A program made the translations under genes and the position numbers. From contig NZ_SEMC01000009.1 of NCBI RefSeq assembly GCF_004153195.1, positions 1 to 64,000 on the forward strand: a DNA stretch of 64,000 nucleotides, given 5' to 3'. Numbering within the stretch: position 1 is the stretch's first letter; each line of letters opens with the position of its first letter. The stretch is from Sporolactobacillus sp. THM19-2. GTDB lineage: Bacteria; Bacillota; Bacilli; Bacillales; Sporolactobacillaceae. The notes below the pieces were generated by a model. That model did no database searches. It was not told where the DNA came from and saw only the letters and a program-made list of their open reading frames with translations. Below, piece after piece: positions 1 through 8,599 of the stretch.

Positions 1-2
1 AG

Positions 3-98
3 AAAGAGTTGGAACAAATAGCCAAAGAACAAAACAGATCATTTAACAATTTAGTGATTACAGTATTGAAAAGATACGCCGATTCATCTCATGACTGA
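3..98 (+). CDS. C-terminal end of a ribbon-helix-helix (Arc/CopG-like) protein, partial
   Basis: An open frame enters from the window edge and ends in TGA at 96-98, giving 31 residues that begin [18 protein letters not shown] and end RYADSSHD. The pattern (amphipathic helix, 'NRSFNNLV' turn, second helix) is that of the second half of a ribbon-helix-helix DNA-binding domain, such as small Arc-family proteins on mobile elements and in toxin-antitoxin operons. The start lies outside the window. The frame closes inside an inverted repeat (78-117) and tail-to-tail against the truncated transporter, so it probably belongs to a mobile segment. The fold call is from sequence pattern only. Confidence 0.55.
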   Translation, partial: KELEQIAKEQNRSFNNLVITVLKRYADSSHD

Positions 99-1101
99 AG
101 TCACGAGTGTTCTCGGCTAATAATAAAGTGGCCAGTACAGAAACGACACCGTTTGCAATATTGGCAATCAGGGCAGCTTCCGTATTAAATCCTGCATTCC
201 GGAGAATTTGCGTTCCATAATACATAATCGAGTTAACGCCGGTGATTTGCTGAATGACAGCAAGTCCGATGCCGATGAAGACAATTCGCCGGATCCACGG
301 CGTATTGAGGTCTTTGAATGTCGCTTTTTGGAGTTGACGGTCTTCACGGATGGATTTTTTGATCGACCTCAGTTCGGGTTTGACATGATGTTCCAAGCGT
401 ATTTCAGAAAGAACACGTAATGCCCTTCCAAATTTTCCTTTAGCTGCATACCACCGTGGACTCTCCGGGACAAACATCATGCCAATCCATAAAACGACAG
501 CCGGGAGAGTGGCCAGTACCAGCATATATCTCCATACATGTGAGGCATCACCGAACAGGTTGGCAAGAAGTGCGTTGAAAATGTAAGCCAGTAATTGTCC
601 GGTCACGATCATTAATTCGTTTTGAGTCACCATGCGGCCGCGTTTTCCAACAGGTGCCATTTCCGCTAAAAAGGTAGGAACGGTCACTGAAGCGCCACCA
701 ACCGCCAGACCCAGCAGGAATCGAAAGAAGACCATGACTCCGGCAGTGGGTGCTAAAGTACAGCCAAGCGTTGACACAAGGAAAAGGACAGCGAGAGAGA
801 TAATCATCCTTCGGCGTCCTTTTTTATCAGCAAGTCTGCCGCTAAAAACCGCCCCGAAAGCAGCACCAAGCAGTAAAGAGCTGGAGACAACCCCTTCAGT
901 GAAGGGATTCAAGTTCAGCTGATCCTCCCGGGACATAAACGGAAGGGCACCATTAATGACGCCTGTGTCATACCCGAATACAAGCCCCCCGAATGTAGAT
1001 ATGACCGTAATCATTTTCAGAAACTTACCAGGGTTGCGACGAAAGCTGATATGGGCATCGTTACTGTTTTCGTCTGATAACTTCTCTGATTTTTTTATCA
1101 A
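58..1101 (-). pseudogene. Sugar-porter MFS transporter, 3' truncated
   Basis: Reads as a sugar/H+ symporter of the sugar porter family (XylE/AraE/IolT group). Visible marks are the N-terminal [15 protein letters not shown] segment, the loop motif [11 protein letters not shown] after TM2, PESPRW at the end of TM6, and [13 protein letters not shown] in TM7. The start is TTG at 1101 with an upstream GGAGGAG. Family members run about 450-480 residues with 12 TMs. This frame has 347, and homology ends after 'VLATLLL' in TM8-9, where an unrelated 20-residue tail follows. The missing C-terminal half contains the second GRR motif and PETKG. A recombination or insertion at about 78-130 has probably broken the gene; the rest may lie beyond the window. 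Confidence 0.75.
78..117. repeat. Nested inverted repeat at a recombination junction
   Basis: GCCGA (78-82) pairs with TCGGC (113-117), and inside it CTCATGAC (88-95) pairs with GTCACGAG (100-107) with one mismatch around a TGAA loop. It lies exactly where transporter homology stops and the ribbon-helix-helix frame ends. Subterminal hairpins of this look are known from IS200/IS605-type elements, but no transposase is visible here, so the assignment to that family is a guess. Confidence 0.5.
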
Positions 1102-1398
1102 ACTAATAAGTTATCTCCTCCCTTTAAAAATCAATTCATGATTCAAACCAGAAATGAGATGAATAAATAAATTATTTTGAGAATCAGAAGGTATATCAAG
1201 GGTAGTGTATCTTCCGAATAACACGCGGAGTGCTAAAAAATCTGAAAATACCGGAGACAGAGGACAGAGTCAGTGACTCACGCTGCTGAATAACGGATCA
1301 TTTATGGGTCTACTTATCAGTCTAGCATGAAATAAATATGACGTCAAAGAAGGTTAAAGAATCTGAAAATAAAATCAACGATAGCCTCATCGCGGATA

Positions 1399-1466
1399 TA
1401 TTCAAATGCTCATTTGAATAATGGACGAAATAGATTATAATATAATCAAACAATCATTTGAATGAG
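1399..1466 (+). promoter_or_regulatory. cadCA promoter with CadC operator
   Basis: A perfect inverted repeat ATTCAAATGCTCATTTGAAT (1400-1419; 9-bp arms, 2-bp spacer) matches the operator type bound by CadC/ArsR-SmtB repressors. Its right arm supplies a -35 (TTGAAT, 1414-1419), followed after 16 bp by TATAAT (1436-1441). A second half-site CATTTGAATGA lies at 1455-1465, beside the Shine-Dalgarno. Repressor on the main site would block the -35. The 300 bases upstream (1102-1398) show no gene or clear structure beyond AT-rich sequence. Confidence 0.75.
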
Positions 1467-1479
1467 GAGATGAGAAGGG

Positions 1480-1851
1480 TTGGCTGACGATACATGTGAC
1501 ATTTATTGTTATGACGAAGAAAAGGTAACACGCATACAAGGGAAGCTGAAGACTGAGAGGGACGACCTGTCCCGCGTCGTTCAGTTATGCAAAGCGATGG
1601 CGGATGAAAACCGGACTAAGGTTTTATTTGCACTGTGTCAGGAAAGGGCACTGTGTGTCTGTGACGTTGCCAACATCATTGGGTCTTCTGTCGCAACGGC
1701 CTCACACCATCTTCGTACTTTAAAGAGGCAGGGTCTTGTCACTTGCCGGAAAGACGGGAAAATGGCGTTTTATTCACTTAAGGATGCGCACGTAAGACAA
1801 TTATTCACCCTGGCCCGTTCGCCCGGAAAAGAAGAAAAGGTTCATGTCTGA
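1480..1851 (+). CDS. cadC: CadC, ArsR/SmtB-family metal-responsive repressor
   Basis: Metal-sensing winged-helix repressor of the downstream efflux ATPase, 123 residues, the usual CadC length. The N-terminal CDIYCYDEEKV carries the Cys pair and the adjoining motif of the CadC metal site, and ALCVCDVANIIG holds the alpha3 ELCVCD-type metal box. SSVATASHHLRTLKRQGLV is the recognition helix region. Binding of Cd(II), Pb(II) or Zn(II) releases it from the operator at 1400-1419 in characterised relatives. The start is TTG at 1480, preceded by GAGGAG at 1464-1469. The gene overlaps cadA by 8 bases, so the two are translationally coupled and presumably autoregulated. Confidence 0.93.
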   Translation: MADDTCDIYCYDEEKVTRIQGKLKTERDDLSRVVQLCKAMADENRTKVLFALCQERALCVCDVANIIGSSVATASHHLRTLKRQGLVTCRKDGKMAFYSLKDAHVRQLFTLARSPGKEEKVHV

Positions 1852-3967
1852 TCAAGAGGTATCGTCCTATCGCGTACAGGGCTTTGATTGTATGGGCTGT
1901 GCATTAAAATTCGAAAGAAATGTGAGAAGGCTGGAGGGCGTTTCTGAAGCCAGGGTCAACTTCGGTGCTTCAAAGATTACGGTTATTGGCCATACAACAA
2001 TCAAAGCTCTGGAAAAAGCCGGGGCATTTGAAAACCTGAGGGTGTACAATGAGTCGGAACAAATTGAAGAACAGGAACCTTTCTGGAAACGAAAAGAAAA
2101 CAGGAAGGTCTTTCTTTCAGCCGTTCTGTCCGCTGTCAGCTGGATCATCGGGACTCAGATCGGAGAGCAGAGCCTGATTCCCACAATCGGCTATCTTGCT
2201 GCTATCCTCACAGGTGGTTATTCCCTGTTTATCGATGGTCTTAGAAGTCTGATCCGTCTGGATTTTGATATGAATACGCTGATGACGATTGCCATTATTG
2301 GGGCAGCAGCGATTGGTCAATTTGAGGAGGGCGCCGTTGTTGTTATTCTCTTTGCCATAAGCGAAGCTCTGGAGAGTTATTCGGCAGTTAAGGCCAGACA
2401 GTCGATTCAGTCTCTGCTGAAGATGGCGCCAAAAGAAACACTGATCCGTCGCGATGGTCAGGAATTGATGATGCCTGTTGAAAACGTTCGAATCGGTGAC
2501 ATCATGATCGTGAAGCCCGGACAGAAGCTGGCGATGGATGGCAGAGTCGTCAGAGGGACGTCAACGATCAATCAGTCGGCTATTACAGGTGAATCTGTTC
2601 CGAAAGCCAAAACCATGGGTGATGAAGTCTTCGCCGGCACGCTGAATGAAGAAGGATTACTGGAAATCGAGGTGACGAAGAAAGTCGAAGACACCACACT
2701 TTCCAGAATTATTCATTTAGTGGAAGAATCCCAGGCAGAAAAGGCGCCTTCGCAGGCTTTCGTTGACCGTTTTGCAAAATATTATACGCCGGCCGTCATT
2801 ATTTTCGCTTTGCTGATTGCCCTTGTTCCGCCACTTTTTACAGGCGCGTCGTGGGGGCACTGGATCTATCTTGGTTTAGCCATGCTCGTGGTCAGTTGTC
2901 CCTGTGCATTAGTGATTTCAACCCCTGTAGCCATTGTAACGGCAATTGGAAACGCCGCCAGGAATGGGGTGATTATCAAAGGCGGCATCCATCTGGAACA
3001 GGCCGGTTCGCTGAAAGTCATTGCATTTGATAAAACAGGGACGTTAACAAAGGGGGTTCCGGAAGTTACAAATGTTCTGGCGATAAAAGGGAATGAAGCG
3101 GATCTGTTAACGTTAATGGCGGCACTCGAGAAGCTTTCGCAGCACCCGCTTGCCACTGCCGTTTGCAGGGAGGCAGAAGCGCGCGGACTTCATTTCCATG
3201 ATCAGGTCGTGACTGACTTTCAATCATTAACAGGTAAAGGTGCAAAAGCAGTAATAAATCAGAAAACCTATTATGCGGGCAGTCCAAAGCTTTTTGAAGA
3301 AGTTCTCCCCGATGGCATACAGCCGCCTGTCCGTGCCCGGATCAATACCTTTCAGAAACAGGGGAAGACGGTACTGGCCTTTGGAACAGCCGGCAGCCTT
3401 CTGGCAGTCCTTGCTGTGGCGGATCAGTTAAGGAATTCAGCAAAACCGGTGATCAGCGCACTTCACCGGTCCGGGATTGAACACACGGTGATGCTGACAG
3501 GAGATAATAAAGAAACAGCCGGCTCGATAGGAAGAGCAGCCGGTGTTACGGACATACAGGCAGAACTATTACCGGAAGACAAGCTGAATGTCATTAAGTC
3601 GTTTCATAGAAAGCGGCAAAATATCGCAATGGTTGGTGATGGTGTAAATGATGCCCCGGCACTGGCAGAAGCCACCCTGGGCATTGCGATGGGAGGGGCC
3701 GGGACAGATGCTGCCCTGGAAACTGCCGACATTGCTCTGATGTCTGATGATTTAACAAAATTGCCTTATACGATCAGGTTAAGTCGCAAAGCACTGGCGG
3801 TGATCAAGCAGAATATTTCATTTTCACTGGTAATTAAATTTTCCACGATCATGCTCGTTTTCCCCGGATGGCTGACGCTGTGGATTGCCATTTTAGCGGA
3901 TGTGGGCGCAACGTTAATGGTGACTTTGAACAGTTTACGGCTGACCAGAGTCCGAGACAAGCGATGA
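1844..3967 (+). CDS. cadA: CadA, P1B-type cadmium/zinc/lead-exporting ATPase
   Basis: Inner-membrane metal-efflux pump of 707 residues. Motifs in order: an N-terminal heavy-metal-associated domain with FDCMGC (residues about 9-14), TGES actuator motif (about 248), the transmembrane CPC metal site in SCPCALVIS (about 350), DKTGT phosphorylation site (about 395), the HP motif SQHPLA (about 431) and GDGVNDAP (about 598). CPC plus the linked CadC repressor points to Cd/Zn/Pb rather than Cu. It starts inside the last codons of cadC (ATG 1844) and has no close downstream partner on the same strand. The stop is followed by a short T-rich stretch but no convincing terminator stem. Confidence 0.94.
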   Translation: MSDQEVSSYRVQGFDCMGCALKFERNVRRLEGVSEARVNFGASKITVIGHTTIKALEKAGAFENLRVYNESEQIEEQEPFWKRKENRKVFLSAVLSAVSWIIGTQIGEQSLIPTIGYLAAILTGGYSLFIDGLRSLIRLDFDMNTLMTIAIIGAAAIGQFEEGAVVVILFAISEALESYSAVKARQSIQSLLKMAPKETLIRRDGQELMMPVENVRIGDIMIVKPGQKLAMDGRVVRGTSTINQSAITGESVPKAKTMGDEVFAGTLNEEGLLEIEVTKKVEDTTLSRIIHLVEESQAEKAPSQAFVDRFAKYYTPAVIIFALLIALVPPLFTGASWGHWIYLGLAMLVVSCPCALVISTPVAIVTAIGNAARNGVIIKGGIHLEQAGSLKVIAFDKTGTLTKGVPEVTNVLAIKGNEADLLTLMAALEKLSQHPLATAVCREAEARGLHFHDQVVTDFQSLTGKGAKAVINQKTYYAGSPKLFEEVLPDGIQPPVRARINTFQKQGKTVLAFGTAGSLLAVLAVADQLRNSAKPVISALHRSGIEHTVMLTGDNKETAGSIGRAAGVTDIQAELLPEDKLNVIKSFHRKRQNIAMVGDGVNDAPALAEATLGIAMGGAGTDAALETADIALMSDDLTKLPYTIRLSRKALAVIKQNISFSLVIKFSTIMLVFPGWLTLWIAILADVGATLMVTLNSLRLTRVRDKR

Positions 3968-4031
3968 CTGACAGAATGTTGAAAAAAGTGGGAGGAAAAG
4001 TGACAGGCTTTTTCTCTTTTTTTCTGCCAAT

Positions 4032-5426
4032 CTATCGATAATAAGGCGACCATATCTTGTTCAGTTGCTTTATTCCCTGCTTTGCCTCTTCGGTGGACAG
4101 GCCGCCGAATCCAAGTAAAAGAGGCAGCTTCTGCATGCTATCGCGTTGAATCAGATAGCCGGATGTGCTCTGAACCCTGATTCCGGATGCCCTGGCCATC
4201 GCAGCGAGCTTATCGACGGGAACCGTACTATTGACATAGAGCACAATGTGCAGTCCGGCAGCCTGACCGCTGACCGTGACATGTCTTCCCATGATGCTTT
4301 TGATCGACTCCAGCAGTAACTCCTGTTTTTTCCGATAGTGTGTCCGCATACGGCGGATGTGTTTTTCCCATTGCCCGGATTCTAGAAATTGTGCTAAAGT
4401 TTGCTGATGCAGGCGTGAAGCAGTTTGCCGCCACTCCAGACGATGGTAGCGGTCGAGAAGCGGGAGGGGCAGGACCATATAAGCCACTCTGATCGCCGGG
4501 GTCAGTGCTTTTGAAAATGTACCCATATAAATCACACGCTGATAGCGGTCCATTCCCTGCATGGAAGGAATCGGTTTGCCGCGGTAGCGAAATTCACCAT
4601 CGTAATCATCCTCGATGATCCAGCTGTGTCTGTTATGGGCCCACGATAATATCTGAAGACGCCGGGAAACCGGCATGATCATACCCAGCGGGAACTGATG
4701 CGACGGTGTGATATAGACAGCGTCGGCAGCGGTTTTTTCTAATTCACGGATTGAAAGTCCTTCTTTCTCAAGAGGAATGGGGAGCAGGTGAATGTTTTGA
4801 TCTCTCAATGATCGCCGGACACCGCGATAGCCCGGATCTTCCATGCCCAGTACCCCATTTTTCCATTCAATTAACTGATAGATCAGACGCAGAATACCTT
4901 CTGTCCCGGCAGCAATCACAACTTGTTCGGGCCGGCAGTTCACACCGCGGGAACGGTGCAGATAAGAGGCTAACAGTTCTCGAAGATGCGGCTCACCCTG
5001 TGGATCGCCGTAGTTGAATATGGACGGGGTAAGCCACCTGTCGGCGCATTTCTTCCATTGAATGAGCGGAAAATGTGCGGTATCGATTGCCGAAATGAAA
5101 AAGTCGCAGGCAAATTGCGCTTTTTTATCAATCGGATGGTCCGGATGATGAGTGGATGGTGCAGCGGCAAACGCCCTGCTGTCCAGCTCGGCAATATAGT
5201 AACCGCTGCGTGGCCGGCTTGTCAGATACCCTTCGGCAAGTAGTTGCTGATAGGCGGTTTGGACGGTTGTACAGCTAATATGTAATCGGTCGGCCAGAAA
5301 TCGGATCGATGGCACTCGCGAACAGGCCGGCAAAGAGGCTGACTCGATCTCACGTTTAAAATAGTTATAGAGTTGAACATATAACGCCTCCGGCAAGTGT
5401 TCGTCGAGAATCGGATAAATTTCCAT
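4032..5426 (-). CDS. MocR-type regulator (GntR HTH fused to class I aminotransferase fold)
   Basis: A chimeric PLP-dependent regulator of 464 residues. The N-terminal GntR winged helix covers about residues 10-75 (PSIRFLADRLHISCTTVQTA). The aminotransferase-like domain follows, with the PLP contact DDYDGEFRY and the lysine motif FSKAL that forms the aldimine. I place the start at ATG 5426 because GGGAG (5436-5440) lies 9 bases upstream; the in-frame ATG at 5435 abuts that site. It is divergent from an FMN-binding pyridoxamine-oxidase-like gene, a frequent arrangement for PdxR/MocR regulators that activate or repress the neighbour in response to PLP or an amino compound. The ligand cannot be read from sequence. 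Confidence 0.88.
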   Translation of the reverse strand: MEIYPILDEHLPEALYVQLYNYFKREIESASLPACSRVPSIRFLADRLHISCTTVQTAYQQLLAEGYLTSRPRSGYYIAELDSRAFAAAPSTHHPDHPIDKKAQFACDFFISAIDTAHFPLIQWKKCADRWLTPSIFNYGDPQGEPHLRELLASYLHRSRGVNCRPEQVVIAAGTEGILRLIYQLIEWKNGVLGMEDPGYRGVRRSLRDQNIHLLPIPLEKEGLSIRELEKTAADAVYITPSHQFPLGMIMPVSRRLQILSWAHNRHSWIIEDDYDGEFRYRGKPIPSMQGMDRYQRVIYMGTFSKALTPAIRVAYMVLPLPLLDRYHRLEWRQTASRLHQQTLAQFLESGQWEKHIRRMRTHYRKKQELLLESIKSIMGRHVTVSGQAAGLHIVLYVNSTVPVDKLAAMARASGIRVQSTSGYLIQRDSMQKLPLLLGFGGLSTEEAKQGIKQLNKIWSPYYR

Positions 5427-5443
5427 TGCTTTCATCTCCCGTC

Positions 5444-5501
5444 TGTACTGGTAAAAATAATTGAATCTGTATCTTCTTATCAGTACACGGATTTTTATAA
5501 T
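5444..5501. promoter_or_regulatory. Divergent MocR/flavoprotein promoter region
   Basis: An inverted repeat TGTACTG (5444-5450) / CAGTACA (5481-5487) lies between the two divergent genes, with a partial direct repeat CTGTATCT at 5467-5474. A TATAAT (5496-5501) serves the plus-strand gene but no good -35 is seen, which would suit activator dependence. Repeated half-sites of this kind are typical MocR targets; the binding itself is inferred. Confidence 0.4.
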
Positions 5502-5533
5502 GAGTATATACGAAAAACAGTGAGGTGAATACA

Positions 5534-6085
5534 ATGCAGGAGATGCGGAAACACATGCTGGCATGCCACGATCAGAAAAAAATAGATTGCTTTCTGCAGC
5601 AGATGCATGTCGGTTTTCTAGGTTTGTCCGACAGCGACGGGCCTTATGTCGTTCCTGTGAATTTTATCTGGAACGGGGGAAAAATTTATTTTCATGGTGC
5701 AGAAGCAGGGAGAAAAGCGAAGATCATGAGTGGCGGTGCACCCGCCTGTTTTACAGTCTGCGAGGAACAGGCAATCATGACGGATCCTGTGCCTGCACAC
5801 ACGAGTACAGCTTACATGAGCGTGATGCTGTTCGGCCGGGTCCAGCCAATTGACGATTTGCATGAGCGGACTGAAGTCATGCAGCAGATGCTGAACAAAT
5901 ATGTACCCGGCTATTTTCGCCGTCCATTAGCTTCGTCCCATGTGGAAAAGTATCGGTCGAAACTCGGAAGCCGGACCGTTGTTTATTGTTTGAGTCCGGA
6001 TGTACTGACAGCTAAGGAAAATCCACTTGATCAGAAGCGCAGATTTATCTCTGGTCAACAGGCAGGGAAAGGTCGGAATGAATAA
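5534..6085 (+). CDS. Pyridoxamine 5'-phosphate oxidase-like FMN-binding protein
   Basis: A split-barrel flavoprotein of 183 residues, related to the NimA/pyridoxamine-oxidase-like superfamily. The strand pattern VGFLGLSDSDGPYVVPVNFIWNGGKIYFHGA is the conserved N-terminal barrel with the FMN phosphate contact, followed by AGRKAKIM and ACFTV. The start at ATG 5534 is chosen over GTG 5525 because GAGGTG (5522-5527) is then correctly spaced. It is divergent from a MocR regulator, so it is probably that regulator's target and may act in vitamin B6 turnover or in detoxifying a small molecule. The exact substrate is unknown. Confidence 0.8.
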   Translation: MQEMRKHMLACHDQKKIDCFLQQMHVGFLGLSDSDGPYVVPVNFIWNGGKIYFHGAEAGRKAKIMSGGAPACFTVCEEQAIMTDPVPAHTSTAYMSVMLFGRVQPIDDLHERTEVMQQMLNKYVPGYFRRPLASSHVEKYRSKLGSRTVVYCLSPDVLTAKENPLDQKRRFISGQQAGKGRNE

Positions 6086-6153
6086 GGTGACCTGAGATCC
6101 TGTCTGGTGGCAGGAGGGCGTCCTGTGCGTCCGACCCCTCACGGATTGAAGGT

Positions 6154-6816
6154 TCACTGGGGATTTCCGGGTTTCGTCCGCCATCCGTATGTGATCAGGT
6201 CCATCTGGCTTTTTTTCATGCCGGAGACGTACGGGTTTCCCTTAACGAAAAAGCGAAAGGGATCAAAGGTGCTGCCGCCCCTGCGGCTGACACCAATACG
6301 GGCAGAGGCGGCAATCTCTTTTGGCGCGCGGCCACCTTCCAGCTCGATATACAGTGGTGAGTCGGCCATCGGTTTTAAATTGAGCGACTTATCACATATG
6401 CCGTATGCCGTCGTCAGTTTTCCCGGGCCGCTGGTCAGGCCGAAGCCGCCTTTACCGCGATTCTTTTCCATGATATCCATGCCCTTTTCCGGTTCAACGG
6501 CGCGGATCAGAATCCCCTGTGGCACGCCCCGATCCTGAGTGATGACATTCAGCATTGGGTAGCCGCGCAACATAAAGATATAGATGATACCGGCGGGCCC
6601 GTACAGCGCCTCATTTGCTGCGGTCCGTCTGCCTTTATAGGCATGGGCTGTTGAATCGTTCTCGCCGAGATAAGCTTCTGTTTCGACAATAAAACCGCTG
6701 AGAAATCCCTGACTGCTGCAATAAATCAGGCGTTTCCCGAGGATTGACCGGGCGATCTCTTCAGTCGGACGGTGATTGAAAAAATCACTCCAGCTGTGCA
6801 TGTGATGTTCAACCAT
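6154..6816 (-). CDS. 3-methyladenine DNA glycosylase (AAG/Mpg family)
   Basis: Base-excision repair enzyme that removes alkylated purines. It has 220 residues, normal for the bacterial AAG family. ILGKRLIY and FIVETEAYLGENDSTAHAYKGRRT contain the catalytic Glu (VETEAY) and the conserved Asp/His/Lys cluster. Further family motifs are YGPAGIIYIFMLRGYPMLNV and SGPGKLTTAYGI. The start at ATG 6816 is supported by GGAGTG at 6825-6830, so the longer upstream frame is not needed. It has no operon partner; it follows the terminator of the ABC operon and converges on the FMN protein gene. Confidence 0.92.
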   Translation of the reverse strand: MVEHHMHSWSDFFNHRPTEEIARSILGKRLIYCSSQGFLSGFIVETEAYLGENDSTAHAYKGRRTAANEALYGPAGIIYIFMLRGYPMLNVITQDRGVPQGILIRAVEPEKGMDIMEKNRGKGGFGLTSGPGKLTTAYGICDKSLNLKPMADSPLYIELEGGRAPKEIAASARIGVSRRGGSTFDPFRFFVKGNPYVSGMKKSQMDLITYGWRTKPGNPQ

Positions 6817-6908
6817 TTTTTTCACTCCATTGACGGGAATCCATCTTATAGTAGCACAAAGCGGGGAGCGGGCGCACAGGCACGATGACCGGAACTTTTT
6901 GCCGGACG

Positions 6909-6941
6909 AAAAAAAGCCTGACACCCTGAAGGGAATCAGGC
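6909..6941 (-). terminator. Terminator of the ABC exporter operon
   Basis: On the minus strand GCCTGA (6941-6936) pairs with TCAGGC (6921-6916), with an inner CCCT/AGGG stem, followed by seven Ts (6915-6909). It lies just after the permease stop at 6965. Confidence 0.85.
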
Positions 6942-6964
6942 GGAAATCAGGTATGATCAGTTCC

Positions 6965-8593
6965 TTATCCCATATTCAGATCCCGATGCCGGTAACCGAT
7001 TAAACCGGCGATGACGAGAACGATGGATAGTGCAATCATCCACCAAAACGTCGCCCCATTGACGTCATGCACCGGAACTTCCGGTGGCCAGCCGAACGGG
7101 ACAAGCTGTTTGGCCCAGTCCGGCAGCTGGAGCAGGTTACCCAGGTACAGGGCAATGAATCCGTAGGCCAAATATAGCCATAGTACACCAGTGAGTCTCG
7201 GAAGCCAGCCAACCAGAAGAGCAGCACACGCCACCATGACCAGGATGGCAGGCAGCATGCCCCAGAAGGCCGTCCAGAATTCTGATCCCGTAATCCGTTC
7301 GGCTTCGGACTTAAGCACACTGTTACCCGTTACCACTGTTCCTCCGAGACCGGCCAGAAACACAAGTGCTCCGGATACCATGCCTGTGAGCAGGCAGGTA
7401 AAAAATTGTCTGGTACGGGACACCGGTTTGGCATAGATGACCTCGAGCAAGCCTTTAGACTCGTCTTTTTTCAGCCTGTTCATCATTTGAATGGCCGGAA
7501 TAGCTGCGAGTACGGCGAAAATGATCGTCAATAGGCCGAGAAAGTTAAGTAAAATCGTATGGTTGGCGCTGTTTACGGCTGCTTTACCGAAAACCTGCTG
7601 CATGGTGGGGTTGGTTTTTAAAATATCACCGATGGTGCCGAAGATGGAGCCGTACATCGCACCTACAGCAAATACGCCCAGAATCCATGCTATGACAGTC
7701 GTCCGCACCAGACGCAGAAACAGGGTAGCAGGTCCGGCAAGAATCGGAGAAGCGGTTCGGCGTCCGGGTCGTGTAGAAAGCGCACCGGCACCCATGTCAC
7801 GATGCAGATTAGCATACAGGGCAATCAGAAACAGAGCTGCTGCCGCGAGTGCCATATACCCCACCGGTATCCAGTTGTTATCCGTGTACGGCAGCGTTTT
7901 TTCAATCCATCCGAGCGGTGACCACCAGGTATAGTCCGGATTTTCCACATCCGTGATCATCCGGACGAGGAAAGTGATTCCAAACAGCATATAAGCTATT
8001 CCAGTGGCAGATCCGGCGTGATCTGCCACTTGTGCGACAGCCAGTGCCATCATGCCGAACATCAGACCGCACGCGGCCAGCGCCAGACCCATCAACCAGT
8101 TTCCACTGGGATCTGCTCCCGGCAGGTCTCCGGCTGAAAGACCCAGTCCATAGAGAACGCCGATCAGCGAATTGACCAGCAGTAACTCGAACCCGGCAGC
8201 CGCCAGTGGCGCCAGTTTTCCAACGGCATGGGCCCGGATCATTTCAGTGACACCGCTGTCTTCTTCAGCGCGGGTTGCCCGGACAGCCAGGGTAAAGTTC
8301 ATAATGATTTGTGCCAGAGCCATAAAAAGAAGCATTTCATTTGCGAAAACCTGAGCTGTTGAGACGCGCCCTTCTAAAGCAAACGCCCCAAAGAGTGATA
8401 CCATTCCCGGGCTTTTCAGTGTATTGACAATGGCCTGAATCTCATTCTGAGTCCCATAAACTGTATCAAGCTCGGCAGCTGCGGTTACCATCAGCCCGGC
8501 GAGAATAATGATCCAGACAACAAGGCGCATCCGGTCTCTTCGCAGGCCAAATCGTGTCAGCATCCCGGTACGTGCAAAGTTCGTGTGATTCAT
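6965..8593 (-). CDS. ABC-2 type exporter permease (polyketide/drug exporter class)
   Basis: A large integral membrane permease of 542 residues with about 12 hydrophobic segments in two similar halves. It resembles the TnrB3/COG3559 class annotated as exporters of polyketide-type antibiotics. It lies 6 bases after the ATPase gene (8600-9547) and shares its promoter; together they would form a drug or lipid efflux pump. The divergent TetR regulator at 9694 suggests induction by the exported compound. The substrate cannot be deduced. Confidence 0.82.
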   Translation of the reverse strand: MNHTNFARTGMLTRFGLRRDRMRLVVWIIILAGLMVTAAAELDTVYGTQNEIQAIVNTLKSPGMVSLFGAFALEGRVSTAQVFANEMLLFMALAQIIMNFTLAVRATRAEEDSGVTEMIRAHAVGKLAPLAAAGFELLLVNSLIGVLYGLGLSAGDLPGADPSGNWLMGLALAACGLMFGMMALAVAQVADHAGSATGIAYMLFGITFLVRMITDVENPDYTWWSPLGWIEKTLPYTDNNWIPVGYMALAAAALFLIALYANLHRDMGAGALSTRPGRRTASPILAGPATLFLRLVRTTVIAWILGVFAVGAMYGSIFGTIGDILKTNPTMQQVFGKAAVNSANHTILLNFLGLLTIIFAVLAAIPAIQMMNRLKKDESKGLLEVIYAKPVSRTRQFFTCLLTGMVSGALVFLAGLGGTVVTGNSVLKSEAERITGSEFWTAFWGMLPAILVMVACAALLVGWLPRLTGVLWLYLAYGFIALYLGNLLQLPDWAKQLVPFGWPPEVPVHDVNGATFWWMIALSIVLVIAGLIGYRHRDLNMG

Positions 8594-8599
8594 CTCCCG

